A stretch of 64,000 bases of DNA from CADEFQ01 sp050249415 (GTDB lineage: Bacteria > Pseudomonadota > Gammaproteobacteria > Steroidobacterales > Steroidobacteraceae), in assembly GCA_050249415.1 (NCBI GenBank), contig JBFWQO010000005.1, positions 62,001-126,000 on the forward strand, written 5' to 3'. A program made the translations under genes and the position numbers. Below the pieces are notes generated by a model. That model did no database searches. It had not been told where the DNA came from and saw only the letters and a program-made list of their open reading frames with translations. Of this stretch, positions 19,341-27,493 are shown in pieces. Numbering within the stretch: the stretch's first letter is position 1; each line of letters opens with the position of its first letter.

Positions 19341-20642
19341 ATGAATACCGCCGTTAAGGAAGATTCTTCCCGCTCGTCACACCGGCTCTACGCCCGCCTC
19401 TGGCGCTGGCATTTCTTCGCGGCGCTCATCGTGATCCCGTTTGTCCTGTGGCAGTCCATCACCGGCGTGCTGTATCTGTGGCATGACGACCTCACCGCGG
19501 TCATCTACCCGGACAAGGCCCGCGTGGCCCCGGCGAGCGATGCCGCGTCGCTGGAATCGCAGTTGGCGACCGCCATGCGCCACCAGCCGAACGGGCGCCT
19601 GGCATCCATCGAGATCCATGAAGACCCGACGCGCTCCACGGCGTTCTTTTTCGCCGATGCCAACGGATTGACCTTTCCCGCCTTCACCAATCCCCATACG
19701 GGCGAATATCTGGGCGCGGTCGAGTCGACGCACTGGTTGCGCGGACTCACCAAGGGTTTGCATGGCGGCTGGCCGATCAATCCCTGGGGCAGCTACCTGC
19801 TCGAAATCGGCGCCTGCTGGGCCATCGTGATGACGTTGACCGGTCTTTATCTATGGTGGCCGCGCAATGCGACGGGCTTCGCGGGCGTGCTGTACCCGCG
19901 TCTCGGGCAAGGCCGGCGGATCTTCTGGCGCGACCTGCATGCCACGGTGGGCGTTTATTTTTCGGTCATCCTGCTGTTGTTCCTGTTCTCCGCCCTGCCC
20001 TGGACCACGTTCTGGGGAAACCAGGTTCTCGGGCCCATCGAGAAGGTTACTCACCAGGAATCACCCCTGGGCTTCTTCTTCGCCGCAGGACATCACGGCG
20101 AGCATGCCGGTCATTCGATGCCGCCGGCGCCGAACGCCCTCGCGCTGGACGAGATCGTGCAGCGCGCCCGCGACGCGGGCGCTCGCGGCACGCTCGAGAT
20201 CCGCCCGTCACCCACCCGGGATCTCATCACGCTGCGTGACGATCATCCGCGCGCCTGGGATGAGGTCTACATGCAGCTCAACGGCCTCACGGGCGCCGTG
20301 CAGATCCGCGCCGATTGGAACGATCAGCCCGCGCTCGCGCGCCTGATATCGCTGGGCATCGACCTGCACGAGGGGAAATTCTTCGGCCGTGCCAACCAGG
20401 TGTTCAACACCCTCATGGTGGTGGCCCTGATCTGGCTGGTGGTGACGGGATTCATGGGTTGGTATCGACGTCGCCCGAACGGCGGTGTGTCGGCGCCGCC
20501 CCGGCGCGAGGTCAAGTTTCCAAGGTCGCTGGTCGCGACGGGGATCGTCCTTTGCGTGGTGATGCCATTGCTGGGGCTTTCAGTCCTGATGATTGCCACG
20601 CTGGACCGGCTGTTCGGGCGCGTGTTTGCGCGGCCCGCCTGA
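19341..20642 (+). CDS. PepSY-domain membrane protein
   Basis: 433-residue inner-membrane protein of the PepSY-associated TM helix family. TM1 (HFFAALIVIPFVLWQSITGVLY) is followed by a periplasmic PepSY-like region, then the HWLRGLTKGLHGGWPINPWG motif, a TM pair (IVMTLTGLYLWWP; FWRDLHATVGVYFSVILLLF), a His-rich loop (HHGEHAGHS) and two C-terminal helices. Proteins like this accompany TonB receptors and are thought to aid ferric-siderophore or copper handling, sometimes as heme-binding reductases. The start is ATG 19341; an upstream frame opening at 19263 would run through the RegA site. Probably RegA-controlled. Confidence 0.8.
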   Translation: MNTAVKEDSSRSSHRLYARLWRWHFFAALIVIPFVLWQSITGVLYLWHDDLTAVIYPDKARVAPASDAASLESQLATAMRHQPNGRLASIEIHEDPTRSTAFFFADANGLTFPAFTNPHTGEYLGAVESTHWLRGLTKGLHGGWPINPWGSYLLEIGACWAIVMTLTGLYLWWPRNATGFAGVLYPRLGQGRRIFWRDLHATVGVYFSVILLLFLFSALPWTTFWGNQVLGPIEKVTHQESPLGFFFAAGHHGEHAGHSMPPAPNALALDEIVQRARDAGARGTLEIRPSPTRDLITLRDDHPRAWDEVYMQLNGLTGAVQIRADWNDQPALARLISLGIDLHEGKFFGRANQVFNTLMVVALIWLVVTGFMGWYRRRPNGGVSAPPRREVKFPRSLVATGIVLCVVMPLLGLSVLMIATLDRLFGRVFARPA

Positions 20643-20667
20643 ACTGCGCGCGCGGAGGGACCCCACC

Positions 20668-20727
20668 GACTTGTTGAACACGCCGGTGTCCAGCACATGG
20701 CTGGCGTCGTTGCGCTACGAGTTCTGA
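20668..20727 (+). pseudogene. Remnant of a TonB-dependent receptor C-terminus
   Basis: A short open stretch reads DLLNTPVSSTWLASLRYEF and then a stop at 20725-20727. Ending in an aromatic-rich strand with a final Phe is characteristic of the last beta-strand of outer-membrane receptors. No upstream gene in this frame remains; the PepSY stop lies 26 bases before. It may be the tail of a receptor once co-transcribed with the PepSY gene. Only 19 residues are recognisable, so the call is tentative. Confidence 0.4.
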
Positions 20728-20846
20728 AGCACGCGGGGCAAAGCGGCGCCGACTCCCGGTCCGTACGTCACGTGAACTCCCAGGCGCTCCGGCGACATTC
20801 GTGAAGTCGCCGAAGTGGTCGACGCCGCTCGGCTTTGCGAACTCGA

Positions 20847-22880
20847 TCAGAACTGGAAACGAATTCCGGCGTAGTACGAACGCGGCGCGCCCGGGAACAG
20901 CATCTCCGACGTCGGCGAGACCACGTCCTTCACCAGCACTGTGGCGACATAGTCCCGGTCCAGCAGATTGCGGGCCTCGGCGAAGACTTCCCAATTCTCC
21001 GTGGAATAGGCAGCCCGCGCGCCCAGCAGACCATAGGAACCCAGGCGATAGGTGTTCGAGAAATCGACGTACTTGGCACCGATGACATCGAAGGTCGGTC
21101 CTGCGCTGAAGCCCGAGTTGTTGCGATACAGAATCTCGCCGCGCGCGAAGTATCGCGGCGCCGAGGGCAGGCGGTTGTCGCCGTACGCCGGATCCGAGTC
21201 GAAGGTGAAGGCGTTGTAGCTCGCGCTGATCAGCGGCTCGATGCGATGGCCACCGGCGCCCAGTGCAATGCTCGCGCCGAACAACGCCTCGATGCCAGCA
21301 TGCGTGGTCTTGTCGATGTTGGCGGAGAGGCTGGTACCCGGCGCATCGGGATCGTCGCGCGACAGGATCTCATCGCGTAGCGCGGTGTAGTAGATGGACA
21401 CGTCCCAGTTCAGACGCGTCTCACCTGCAGCGCTGGCGCCACGCAAACCCGTCTCGACCACCGTGCCATTCATGGCCGCGAGTGGCGTGCTGCCGCCGTT
21501 GTAGTCGTCGGTCAGCTCGAAGGTCGTCGGCGCCTCGTAAACGCGGCTGACGCTGGCATACCACTCGGATTCCTCGCCGAGGTTTCGGATGACACCGAGC
21601 CGCGGATTGATCTCGTCGTAGTCGGCCTCGAAGCCGCTCACGTTGCGATCGGCCATGGTGAACTGGGCGCCGTAGACCAGCGTCCAGTCGGGCGCGAACT
21701 TCCAGCGGTCCAGCGCGAAGACCTCGAGGCTCGATGCCTTGTCGTCCGAGGTCCACATGAGGAAGCCGGGCTGGCCACCCTCGTTGGAGAAGTTGCCGCC
21801 CGTGACGGTCGACCGCCCGTAGTTGACGCCGAACAGCAGCCCATGCGAACCGGCATCGCGCTGGTAGCGCACCATCGCGCCCGCATCCTTGTGCGTGGTG
21901 TCGATTAGCAGGCTGAAGAACGGCGTGCTGACGATGGGATGGAACAGCTCCTGGCGTTCGTACGAGGCGCCCACTTCGAGCGTGCCGCCCGCGAGCTCCG
22001 CGACGGTGGTCTTGAGCGCGAAGCGCAGCGACTGCACTTCCTTGCCATGATCGCCGAGGATCGCGTCCGCGCGGGCCTGCTCGGGATCGGCGTGATACTG
22101 CGCGGGCGACAACTCGCGCGGCAGGTTGGTGTCGAAGTCCACGTAGTTGGCGTAGAGACGCGTGGACACATCGTCCGAGGCCGCCCATCCCAGGTTTGCG
22201 TACACCGCCTTGCGATCCTGCGAGCTGTGATCGCGATAGCCATCACGCTGGCGCGTTTCGGCCGTGACGAGTCCGTCGAAATCTCCGGCCACGCCGCCCA
22301 TCGTCGCGCGACCGCCCCAGTCGCCGAAGCTGCCGCCCGACAGGAACACGCTGGAGCGCGTGTTGCGCGCGGTTGGAGAGATGAAATCCATCGCGCCGCC
22401 CAGCGTGCTGGCGCCGTACGCCAGTGCGTTCGCGCCATGCGCAAAGGTGGCATATCGCGCGCCCAGCGGATCCAGCGCGCGGTTGTGGTTGTTGCCATCC
22501 GCCGCGCTCACGGGTAATCCGTCTTGCAGGAACTTCACGCCGTTCTTGTCGTAGTCCGTGGCGTCGAGATTCGAGCCGCGGCTGGAGTAGAACACGTCGT
22601 CATTGCCGTTGTAGCTCTCGGAGTAGACGCCCGGCACGTAGCGCAGCATTTCGGAGAGCTGCGTGACATTGCGTTCATACAGCGTTTCACCGTCGAGATT
22701 GGTAACGGCGCCGGGCGTGACGGCGCGTTCCGCTTCGAGCGCATCCTGCTGCCGCTCGGCCGTGACCACCACGGTGTCCATTGTCTTCGGCACCGGTTCC
22801 GCCGCTCCAGCAGGGCGCAGGAAGATGGCGGACGCGACGGCAAGCATTTGCGCCGGGCGCCGGTGGATCGCGAAGTGCAT
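20847..22880 (-). CDS. TonB-dependent outer-membrane receptor
   Basis: 677 residues from ATG 22880, which has an AAGGGA ribosome-binding site; a GTG 21 bases upstream is less likely. It has a signal peptide, TonB box region DTVVVTAER, plug domain (VTQLSEMLRYVPGVYSES ... GANALAYGASTLGGAMDF) and a 22-strand barrel ending YYAGIRFQF. The sequence resembles iron-chelate receptors, but substrate cannot be read from it. It is near the PepSY gene on the opposite strand. Its promoter carries the same RegA-type palindrome as that gene, so both likely belong to one redox-responsive metal-uptake unit. Confidence 0.87.
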   Translation of the reverse strand: MHFAIHRRPAQMLAVASAIFLRPAGAAEPVPKTMDTVVVTAERQQDALEAERAVTPGAVTNLDGETLYERNVTQLSEMLRYVPGVYSESYNGNDDVFYSSRGSNLDATDYDKNGVKFLQDGLPVSAADGNNHNRALDPLGARYATFAHGANALAYGASTLGGAMDFISPTARNTRSSVFLSGGSFGDWGGRATMGGVAGDFDGLVTAETRQRDGYRDHSSQDRKAVYANLGWAASDDVSTRLYANYVDFDTNLPRELSPAQYHADPEQARADAILGDHGKEVQSLRFALKTTVAELAGGTLEVGASYERQELFHPIVSTPFFSLLIDTTHKDAGAMVRYQRDAGSHGLLFGVNYGRSTVTGGNFSNEGGQPGFLMWTSDDKASSLEVFALDRWKFAPDWTLVYGAQFTMADRNVSGFEADYDEINPRLGVIRNLGEESEWYASVSRVYEAPTTFELTDDYNGGSTPLAAMNGTVVETGLRGASAAGETRLNWDVSIYYTALRDEILSRDDPDAPGTSLSANIDKTTHAGIEALFGASIALGAGGHRIEPLISASYNAFTFDSDPAYGDNRLPSAPRYFARGEILYRNNSGFSAGPTFDVIGAKYVDFSNTYRLGSYGLLGARAAYSTENWEVFAEARNLLDRDYVATVLVKDVVSPTSEMLFPGAPRSYYAGIRFQF

Positions 22881-22925
22881 GAGGTTCCCTTGAAGCGACA
22901 CGCAGGTCAGGCCTGCGAAACACTG

Positions 22926-22971
22926 ATCCTACGGATGGCGGGCGAGTTCGAGGATGCGACAAATTGTCGCA
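22926..22971 (-). promoter_or_regulatory. TonB-receptor promoter with RegA-type palindrome
   Basis: The palindrome TGCGACA AAT TGTCGCA (22955-22971) is centred 32 bases upstream of a -10-like TAGGAT (plus-strand ATCCTA at 22926-22931). This spacing is nearly identical to that at the PepSY gene. No convincing -35 is present, as expected for an activator-dependent promoter. Confidence 0.65.
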
Positions 22972-23024
22972 CCGGCCATGCGCCCGAACACGTGCGCCTT
23001 GCTCCTCGGGAGCAGGCGGAGTGC

Positions 23025-23040
23025 TGCGACGAAAGGTCGC
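23025..23040. promoter_or_regulatory. Additional RegA-type site
   Basis: TGCGAC and GTCGC separated by GAAAG, again with 5 bases between GCGAC and GTCGC. Its centre is 70 bases from the centre of the 22955 palindrome, upstream of the TonB-receptor promoter and beyond the cobU 3' end at 23113. A second, weaker site for the same regulator is plausible. Confidence 0.5.
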
Positions 23041-23112
23041 GGGCACATCCAGTTCGGCATCACTAGCATCCCAGTCACGCGGGCACCGGGGGTCGAGTTC
23101 GCCCCGCGGGTT

Positions 23113-23637
23113 TCAACTGTTCTTCAAAGATAGAGCCAAGCCAGCGGCGACCAAGAGCACCTCATCGGCCACCGCTGCGACCTGTTGATGGAGTCGTCCC
23201 GCCTCATCACGAAAACTTCTGGCCAATTCATTCTCGGGCACGATGCCCATGCCCACTTCATTGGTGACCAGAAGCACGATGCCCTTGACCTCCGCGAGGA
23301 CGCGAAGGAGTTCTCGTGTCGCCGCGGGAGCATCTGCCCCGGCAAGCAGGAGGTTGCTGAGCCACAGCGTGAGGCAATCGACGAGAAGTACGCGACTGGG
23401 CGCGTCATGATCCGTCAGCACCGCCGCCAAATTGCGCGGTGCTTCCACCGTTTGCCAGAGTTGACCCCGGTCAGCGCGGTGCCGGGCAATCCTCGCCGCC
23501 ATCTCCTCGTCACCGGCCTGGCCTGTCGCGATGTAGATGAGTTCGTTAGCCGTTGATTCGGCACGTGATTGCGCCAGGCGGCTCTTACCGGAACGAGCCC
23601 CGCCTATATAAAGAATGACCCGACCGCGTCTCGGCAT
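23113..23637 (-). CDS. cobU: Bifunctional adenosylcobinamide kinase / adenosylcobinamide-phosphate guanylyltransferase
   Basis: 174 residues from ATG 23637 (MPRRGRVILYIGGARSGKSRLA), preceded by a GGAGAGG ribosome-binding site; longer starts lie inside the riboswitch region on the other strand. It phosphorylates adenosylcobinamide and adds GMP, preparing it for attachment of the lower ligand. Seen are the P-loop GGARSGKS, the guanylylation-region histidine (IARHRADRG) and VLLVDCLTLWLSNLL. Unlike the other B12 genes here it is transcribed leftward, away from the riboswitch operon. Its own promoter therefore has to lie in or near the riboswitch DNA. Confidence 0.93.
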   Translation of the reverse strand: MPRRGRVILYIGGARSGKSRLAQSRAESTANELIYIATGQAGDEEMAARIARHRADRGQLWQTVEAPRNLAAVLTDHDAPSRVLLVDCLTLWLSNLLLAGADAPAATRELLRVLAEVKGIVLLVTNEVGMGIVPENELARSFRDEAGRLHQQVAAVADEVLLVAAGLALSLKNS

Positions 23638-23638
23638 C

Positions 23639-23667
23639 TTGCGCCTCTCCATCGCCTGCTCTATGTT
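23639..23667 (+). promoter_or_regulatory. Promoter of the B12 operon
   Basis: TTGCGC (23639-23644) and TATGTT (23662-23667) with a 17-base spacer. The predicted transcription start near 23674 coincides with the beginning of the cobalamin riboswitch. The -35 element directly abuts the divergent cobU start codon. Confidence 0.6.
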
Positions 23668-23675
23668 TCGCGCCG

Positions 23676-23846
23676 CGTCAGGTTCCCAGAAACTGGGATC
23701 GAAAGGGAATCCGGAAGTGGCTTGGAGCCATGATCCGGGGCTGCCCCCGCAACTGTGACCGAAGAGTGCCGACCAACGATGCCACTGGATAACACCGGGA
23801 AGGCGGGCCGACACGACGACTCGGGAGCCAGGAGACCTGCCTGACG
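23676..23846 (+). promoter_or_regulatory. Cobalamin riboswitch
   Basis: The stretch has the conserved boxes of the adenosylcobalamin riboswitch in order. These are a GGGAA-type element (23705-23709), GCTGCCCCCGCAACTGT (23740-23756, the B12-box core), GCCACTGG (23781-23788), CCGGGAAGGC (23795-23804), and GAGCCAGGAGACCTGCC (about 23825-23841). It lies about 115 bases upstream of btuB. It should turn down btuB and the downstream cob operon when cobalamin is plentiful. Exact ends are approximate. Confidence 0.93.
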
Positions 23847-23960
23847 CAGTCTGTCCTTCGCTGGTCGGGGTGTGCCGGGCGATCGAGGAATTCCCTCGCG
23901 TGACGACAGGGTGGAGCCGTGAAAGCGGCTCTTGGGTTCGTCGTCAGTCCGGGGTTTTCC

Positions 23961-25856
23961 ATGCGCACGCTTCATCGCGCCTGCTTGCTGTCTCTTTCCA
24001 TTGCTTCCGTTGCCGCTTTCGCGGAGGAAGTCGTAGTCGTCACCGCCACGCGGTCCGAGCAGCCGGTGTCCGGCATCGGCCAGTCGGTTTCGGTCATCGA
24101 CGAACAATCCCTCGTCACGCGTCAGAACGACGCCATGGTGGACGTGCTGCGCACGGTGCCGGGCGTCTCGTTCATCCGCAATGGCGGCGTGGGCACGAGC
24201 ACCTCGCTGTTCATTCGCGGCGCGGAAAGCGACCACAGCGTGGTGCTCATCGACGGCGTGAAGCTGAACGATCCGTCCTCGCCGGGCGGCGGCTTCAACT
24301 TCGGCAATATGCTGGTGGGCAATATCACGCGTGTGGAGGTGCTGCGCGGATCCCAGTCCATCGTCTGGGGCAGCCAGGCCATCGGCGGTGTGGTGAATCT
24401 CACCACCGCGGAACCCTCGGAAGAATTCACCGGCGCGGCCAAGCTCGAATACGGCTCGCACGGCACCGGTGAAGCCGGCGTCAACGTCTCGCAGAAGTTC
24501 GGCCGCGTGGCGGCGAGCCTCGGCATCAATGGCTACGACAGCGATGGCATCTCCGCCTTCAGCGAAGCGCGTGGCGGCCAGGAAGAAGATGGATATCGCA
24601 ACCTCGGCGCCAATGCCAAGTTCAAGATCGATCTCGCGGACAACGTGTGGCTCGATCTGCGCGGTTGGTACTCGAAAGCCAAAGTCGGAATCGACGGCTT
24701 CCCGCCGCCCACCTTCGCGCTGGGAGATACACGCGAAGAAGCCGAGACTCGTGAAGCGGTCGGGTACGCCGGCATCAACTTCGATCTGATGGGCGGCCGC
24801 TTCAACAATCGCCTGGCCTACGCGTACACGGATACCGCGCGCACCAACAACGACCCTGACAGCGTGCCCACAGAGACCTTCGACGCGGATGGCGAGAACG
24901 CGCGCTTCGAATATCAGGGCACGTTCGAGTTCACCGAGAAGTTCGAATCCGTGTTCGGCCTCGAAAGCGAAACGTCGGAGTTCAACACGGCAAGCTTCGG
25001 CGGCCCGGTGACGCGCGGCGAATCGAAGATCAACGGCGCCTATCTGCAGCTCGTGGGCAAGCCGGTGGATCACCTCACGATCATCGGCGGCGTCCGCCGC
25101 GACGATCATGACGAGTTCGGTGGCCACACCAGCGTCGGCGGAAGCGTTGCCTGGTCGCCAAACGAAGGTTCCACCACGCTGCGCGCCAGCTTCAACGAGG
25201 CGTTCAAGGCGCCTTCGCTCTATCAGCTGCAGAGCGAGTACGGCAATGCGCTGCTCACGCCGGAAACCGCGGAGAGCTGGGATGCTGGCATCGCGCAACG
25301 TTTCTGGGGTGACAAGGCCGAAGTCGGCGTCACCTATTTCAATCGCGATACCGAGGATCTCATCAACTTCGTGTCGTGCACGGCCCCGCTCACGGGCATC
25401 TGCACGGGTCGTCCGTTCGGCACCTATGACAATGTGGCGCAGGCGCGTGCGACGGGTTACGAAGTCACGCTGGCGATGACACCGGTCGAGAACCTGACCA
25501 TCCAGGGCAACTACAGCCAGATCGATTCGGAGAACCGCTCGCCGGGCCCGAACTTCGGCAACAAGCTGATTCGCCGCCCGAGCGAAACGGCGAACGTGCT
25601 CGTGGACTACCGCTGGCCGATGGAACTCGAGACCGGCGTGACGTACACGAAGAACGGCCGCAGCTTCGACAACGCGACCAATACTCGCGTGAATGAGGGC
25701 TTCGAGATCGTGGATCTGCGCCTCGCTTATCCCGTGACCGACAAGGTGCGTCTGCAGGCGCGCGTCGAAAACCTGCTGGACGAGGATTACGAGACGGTGT
25801 ACCGCTACGGCACCTACGGGCGCTCGTACTACGCGGGCGTGCGTTTCGACTTCTGA
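23961..25856 (+). CDS. btuB: TonB-dependent vitamin B12 receptor
   Basis: 631-residue outer-membrane receptor. Signal peptide MRTLHRACLLSLSIASVAAFA, TonB box EEVVVVTATRSE, and a BtuB-like plug (DVLRTVPGVSFIRNGG ... SLFIRGAESDHSVVLIDGVK ... EVLRGSQSIVWGSQAIGGVV) are followed by a barrel ending YYAGVRFDF. The start ATG 23961 gives a proper signal peptide; a GTG at 23919 would add 14 residues. It is first in the riboswitch-controlled operon and 4 bases before cobD, so it imports cobalamin or precursors for the downstream enzymes. GC content here is visibly lower than in the flanking core genes. Confidence 0.93.
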   Translation: MRTLHRACLLSLSIASVAAFAEEVVVVTATRSEQPVSGIGQSVSVIDEQSLVTRQNDAMVDVLRTVPGVSFIRNGGVGTSTSLFIRGAESDHSVVLIDGVKLNDPSSPGGGFNFGNMLVGNITRVEVLRGSQSIVWGSQAIGGVVNLTTAEPSEEFTGAAKLEYGSHGTGEAGVNVSQKFGRVAASLGINGYDSDGISAFSEARGGQEEDGYRNLGANAKFKIDLADNVWLDLRGWYSKAKVGIDGFPPPTFALGDTREEAETREAVGYAGINFDLMGGRFNNRLAYAYTDTARTNNDPDSVPTETFDADGENARFEYQGTFEFTEKFESVFGLESETSEFNTASFGGPVTRGESKINGAYLQLVGKPVDHLTIIGGVRRDDHDEFGGHTSVGGSVAWSPNEGSTTLRASFNEAFKAPSLYQLQSEYGNALLTPETAESWDAGIAQRFWGDKAEVGVTYFNRDTEDLINFVSCTAPLTGICTGRPFGTYDNVAQARATGYEVTLAMTPVENLTIQGNYSQIDSENRSPGPNFGNKLIRRPSETANVLVDYRWPMELETGVTYTKNGRSFDNATNTRVNEGFEIVDLRLAYPVTDKVRLQARVENLLDEDYETVYRYGTYGRSYYAGVRFDF

Positions 25857-25860
25857 TGCA

Positions 25861-26871
25861 ATGAACGCGCTCGTCGCATCGCTCGACCTGTTCCGCCAGC
25901 ACGGCGGCAAGGTGGATGCGGCGAGCGGCCTGTTCCCGGTCGCGCCGCGACCGTGGATCGATCTGTCCACGGGCATCAGCCCGTGGTCATATCCGCATGA
26001 CAATCTTCCGCCGGCGGCCTTCACGCGCTTGCCCGAGTCGGCTCTGGTGGCCGAGCTCGAGAGCGCGGCCGCCGATGCATTCGGTGTGCGCGATGCCAGA
26101 CAAGTGGTCGCGGTCCCGGGCACTGATCTTGCGTTGCGGCTGCTCGAACCGGTGTTTCCCAACCGCCGAGTGGCGGTGGTGCGCCCTGGATATTCCGGTC
26201 ATCTTCTGGCGTGGAAGCAATCGGCGGTGGTTGAGATTGCTGCTGGCGAGCTGGAGTCCGCCGCGAAGTCCAAAGATCTCGTCGTTCTCGCGAACCCTAA
26301 CAATCCGGATGGGCGCGTCATCGCGCCGGACAGATTGCGCGACGTCGCCGGACGACTCGCCGCCCGCAACGGCACGTTGATCGTCGACGAAGCCTATGCG
26401 GACGTGTCGCCCGAAATCAGCCTGTGCGCCGAGGTCGACGACAGCCTCCTCATCCTTCGCTCCTTCGGTAAGTTCTTCGGGCTCGCGGGCGTGCGGCTGG
26501 GGTTCGTTGTCACTTCGGCCACCCGCGCCGCTTTCTTCCGTCAGCTCGTCGGCGACTGGCCGGTGTGCGGGCCCGCAGCTCACGTCGGGATCGCGGCCTA
26601 TCGCGATGAACGCTGGCAGAGCGAGCAGAGAGAGCGGCTGAAGAATTCTGGCGCCCGCCTCGACGCCCTCCTCGACCGTTCCGGCTTCGAACTCATGGGC
26701 GGAACTTCGCTGTATCGCCTCGCGCGATGTGAGAACGCAGACACCCTGTTCCGCCGCTGCGCTTCACGCGGAATTCTGATCAGGCCTTTCAAGGAAGACC
26801 CGCGCCTGGTCCGTGTCGGATTGCCCGCCGATGAAAACCAATGGGAGCGCCTGCGGGGCGCACTTGCATGA
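25861..26871 (+). CDS. cobD: L-threonine-O-3-phosphate decarboxylase
   Basis: 336-residue fold-I PLP enzyme (CobD of Salmonella, CobC of Pseudomonas nomenclature). It makes (R)-1-amino-2-propanol phosphate, the linker between corrin ring and nucleotide loop. Motifs: HGGKVDAASGLFPVAPRPWIDLSTGISPW at the N-terminus, LANPNNPDGRV, LIVDEAYADVSPE and the PLP-lysine region LRSFGKFFGLAGVRLG. The product is used by CbiB, three genes of the operon further on after the transporter. The 3' end may overlap an alternative cobO start. Confidence 0.92.
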   Translation: MNALVASLDLFRQHGGKVDAASGLFPVAPRPWIDLSTGISPWSYPHDNLPPAAFTRLPESALVAELESAAADAFGVRDARQVVAVPGTDLALRLLEPVFPNRRVAVVRPGYSGHLLAWKQSAVVEIAAGELESAAKSKDLVVLANPNNPDGRVIAPDRLRDVAGRLAARNGTLIVDEAYADVSPEISLCAEVDDSLLILRSFGKFFGLAGVRLGFVVTSATRAAFFRQLVGDWPVCGPAAHVGIAAYRDERWQSEQRERLKNSGARLDALLDRSGFELMGGTSLYRLARCENADTLFRRCASRGILIRPFKEDPRLVRVGLPADENQWERLRGALA

Positions 26872-26881
26872 GGAACTGCTT

Positions 26882-27493
26882 TTGAGCCAAGGCCCGAAAT
26901 CGTTTCAGCGACATGCCGCGCACATGGCACGCGTACAGAAGGCACGCGCCAAGACTCAGGCGACCAAGACCCGGGAAGGCGGCCTGCTGATCGTTCACAC
27001 CGGCCGCGGCAAGGGCAAGTCCACTTCCGCGTTTGGCATGGCGATCCGCGCGCTCGGATGGGGCAAGAAGGTCGCGATCGTCCAATACGTGAAAGGCAAA
27101 TGGCAGACCGGCGAGAAGGATTTCTTCCGCGCGCATCCTGAATTGCTGACCTTCGAAGTCATGGGAGAGGGCTTCACCTGGGACACACAGGACCGCGAGC
27201 TCGACATCAAGGCGGCACGCGAGGCGTGGGAGCGCTCCAAGTTGCTCATCATGGACCCCACCTATGACCTCGTGATCCTGGACGAACTCAACATCGTCCT
27301 GCGCACTGACACGCTGCCCATCGACGAGATCCTCGAATTCCTCAAGCAGCGCCCGACCGAGAAGCACGTCTGCATCACCGGCCGTGATGCGAAGTCAGGG
27401 CTCCTGGAGATGGCGGACCTCGTCACGGAATTCAAAGAAGTGAAGCATCCGTTCAAGGCGGGCTTCAAGGCGCAGAAGGGCATCGACTATTGA
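26882..27493 (+). CDS. cobO: Cob(I)yrinic acid a,c-diamide adenosyltransferase
   Basis: BtuR/CobA-type corrinoid adenosyltransferase that attaches the 5'-deoxyadenosyl group from ATP. P-loop HTGRGKGKSTSAFG, plus FTWDTQDRELD, LVILDELNIVL and the terminal HPFKAGFKAQKGIDY typical of the family. The start is uncertain. TTG 26882 has a GAGGA element 7 bases upstream and gives 203 residues, the usual length. ATG 26831 lies inside cobD, lacks a ribosome site and would give 220. The 3' end overlaps btuF as TTGA. Confidence 0.9.
   Translation: MSQGPKSFQRHAAHMARVQKARAKTQATKTREGGLLIVHTGRGKGKSTSAFGMAIRALGWGKKVAIVQYVKGKWQTGEKDFFRAHPELLTFEVMGEGFTWDTQDRELDIKAAREAWERSKLLIMDPTYDLVILDELNIVLRTDTLPIDEILEFLKQRPTEKHVCITGRDAKSGLLEMADLVTEFKEVKHPFKAGFKAQKGIDY

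Noticed and set aside
23661..26162. An 833-codon minus-strand frame across the riboswitch and btuB.
   Set aside because: It covers a riboswitch and btuB in antisense and lacks recognisable domains.
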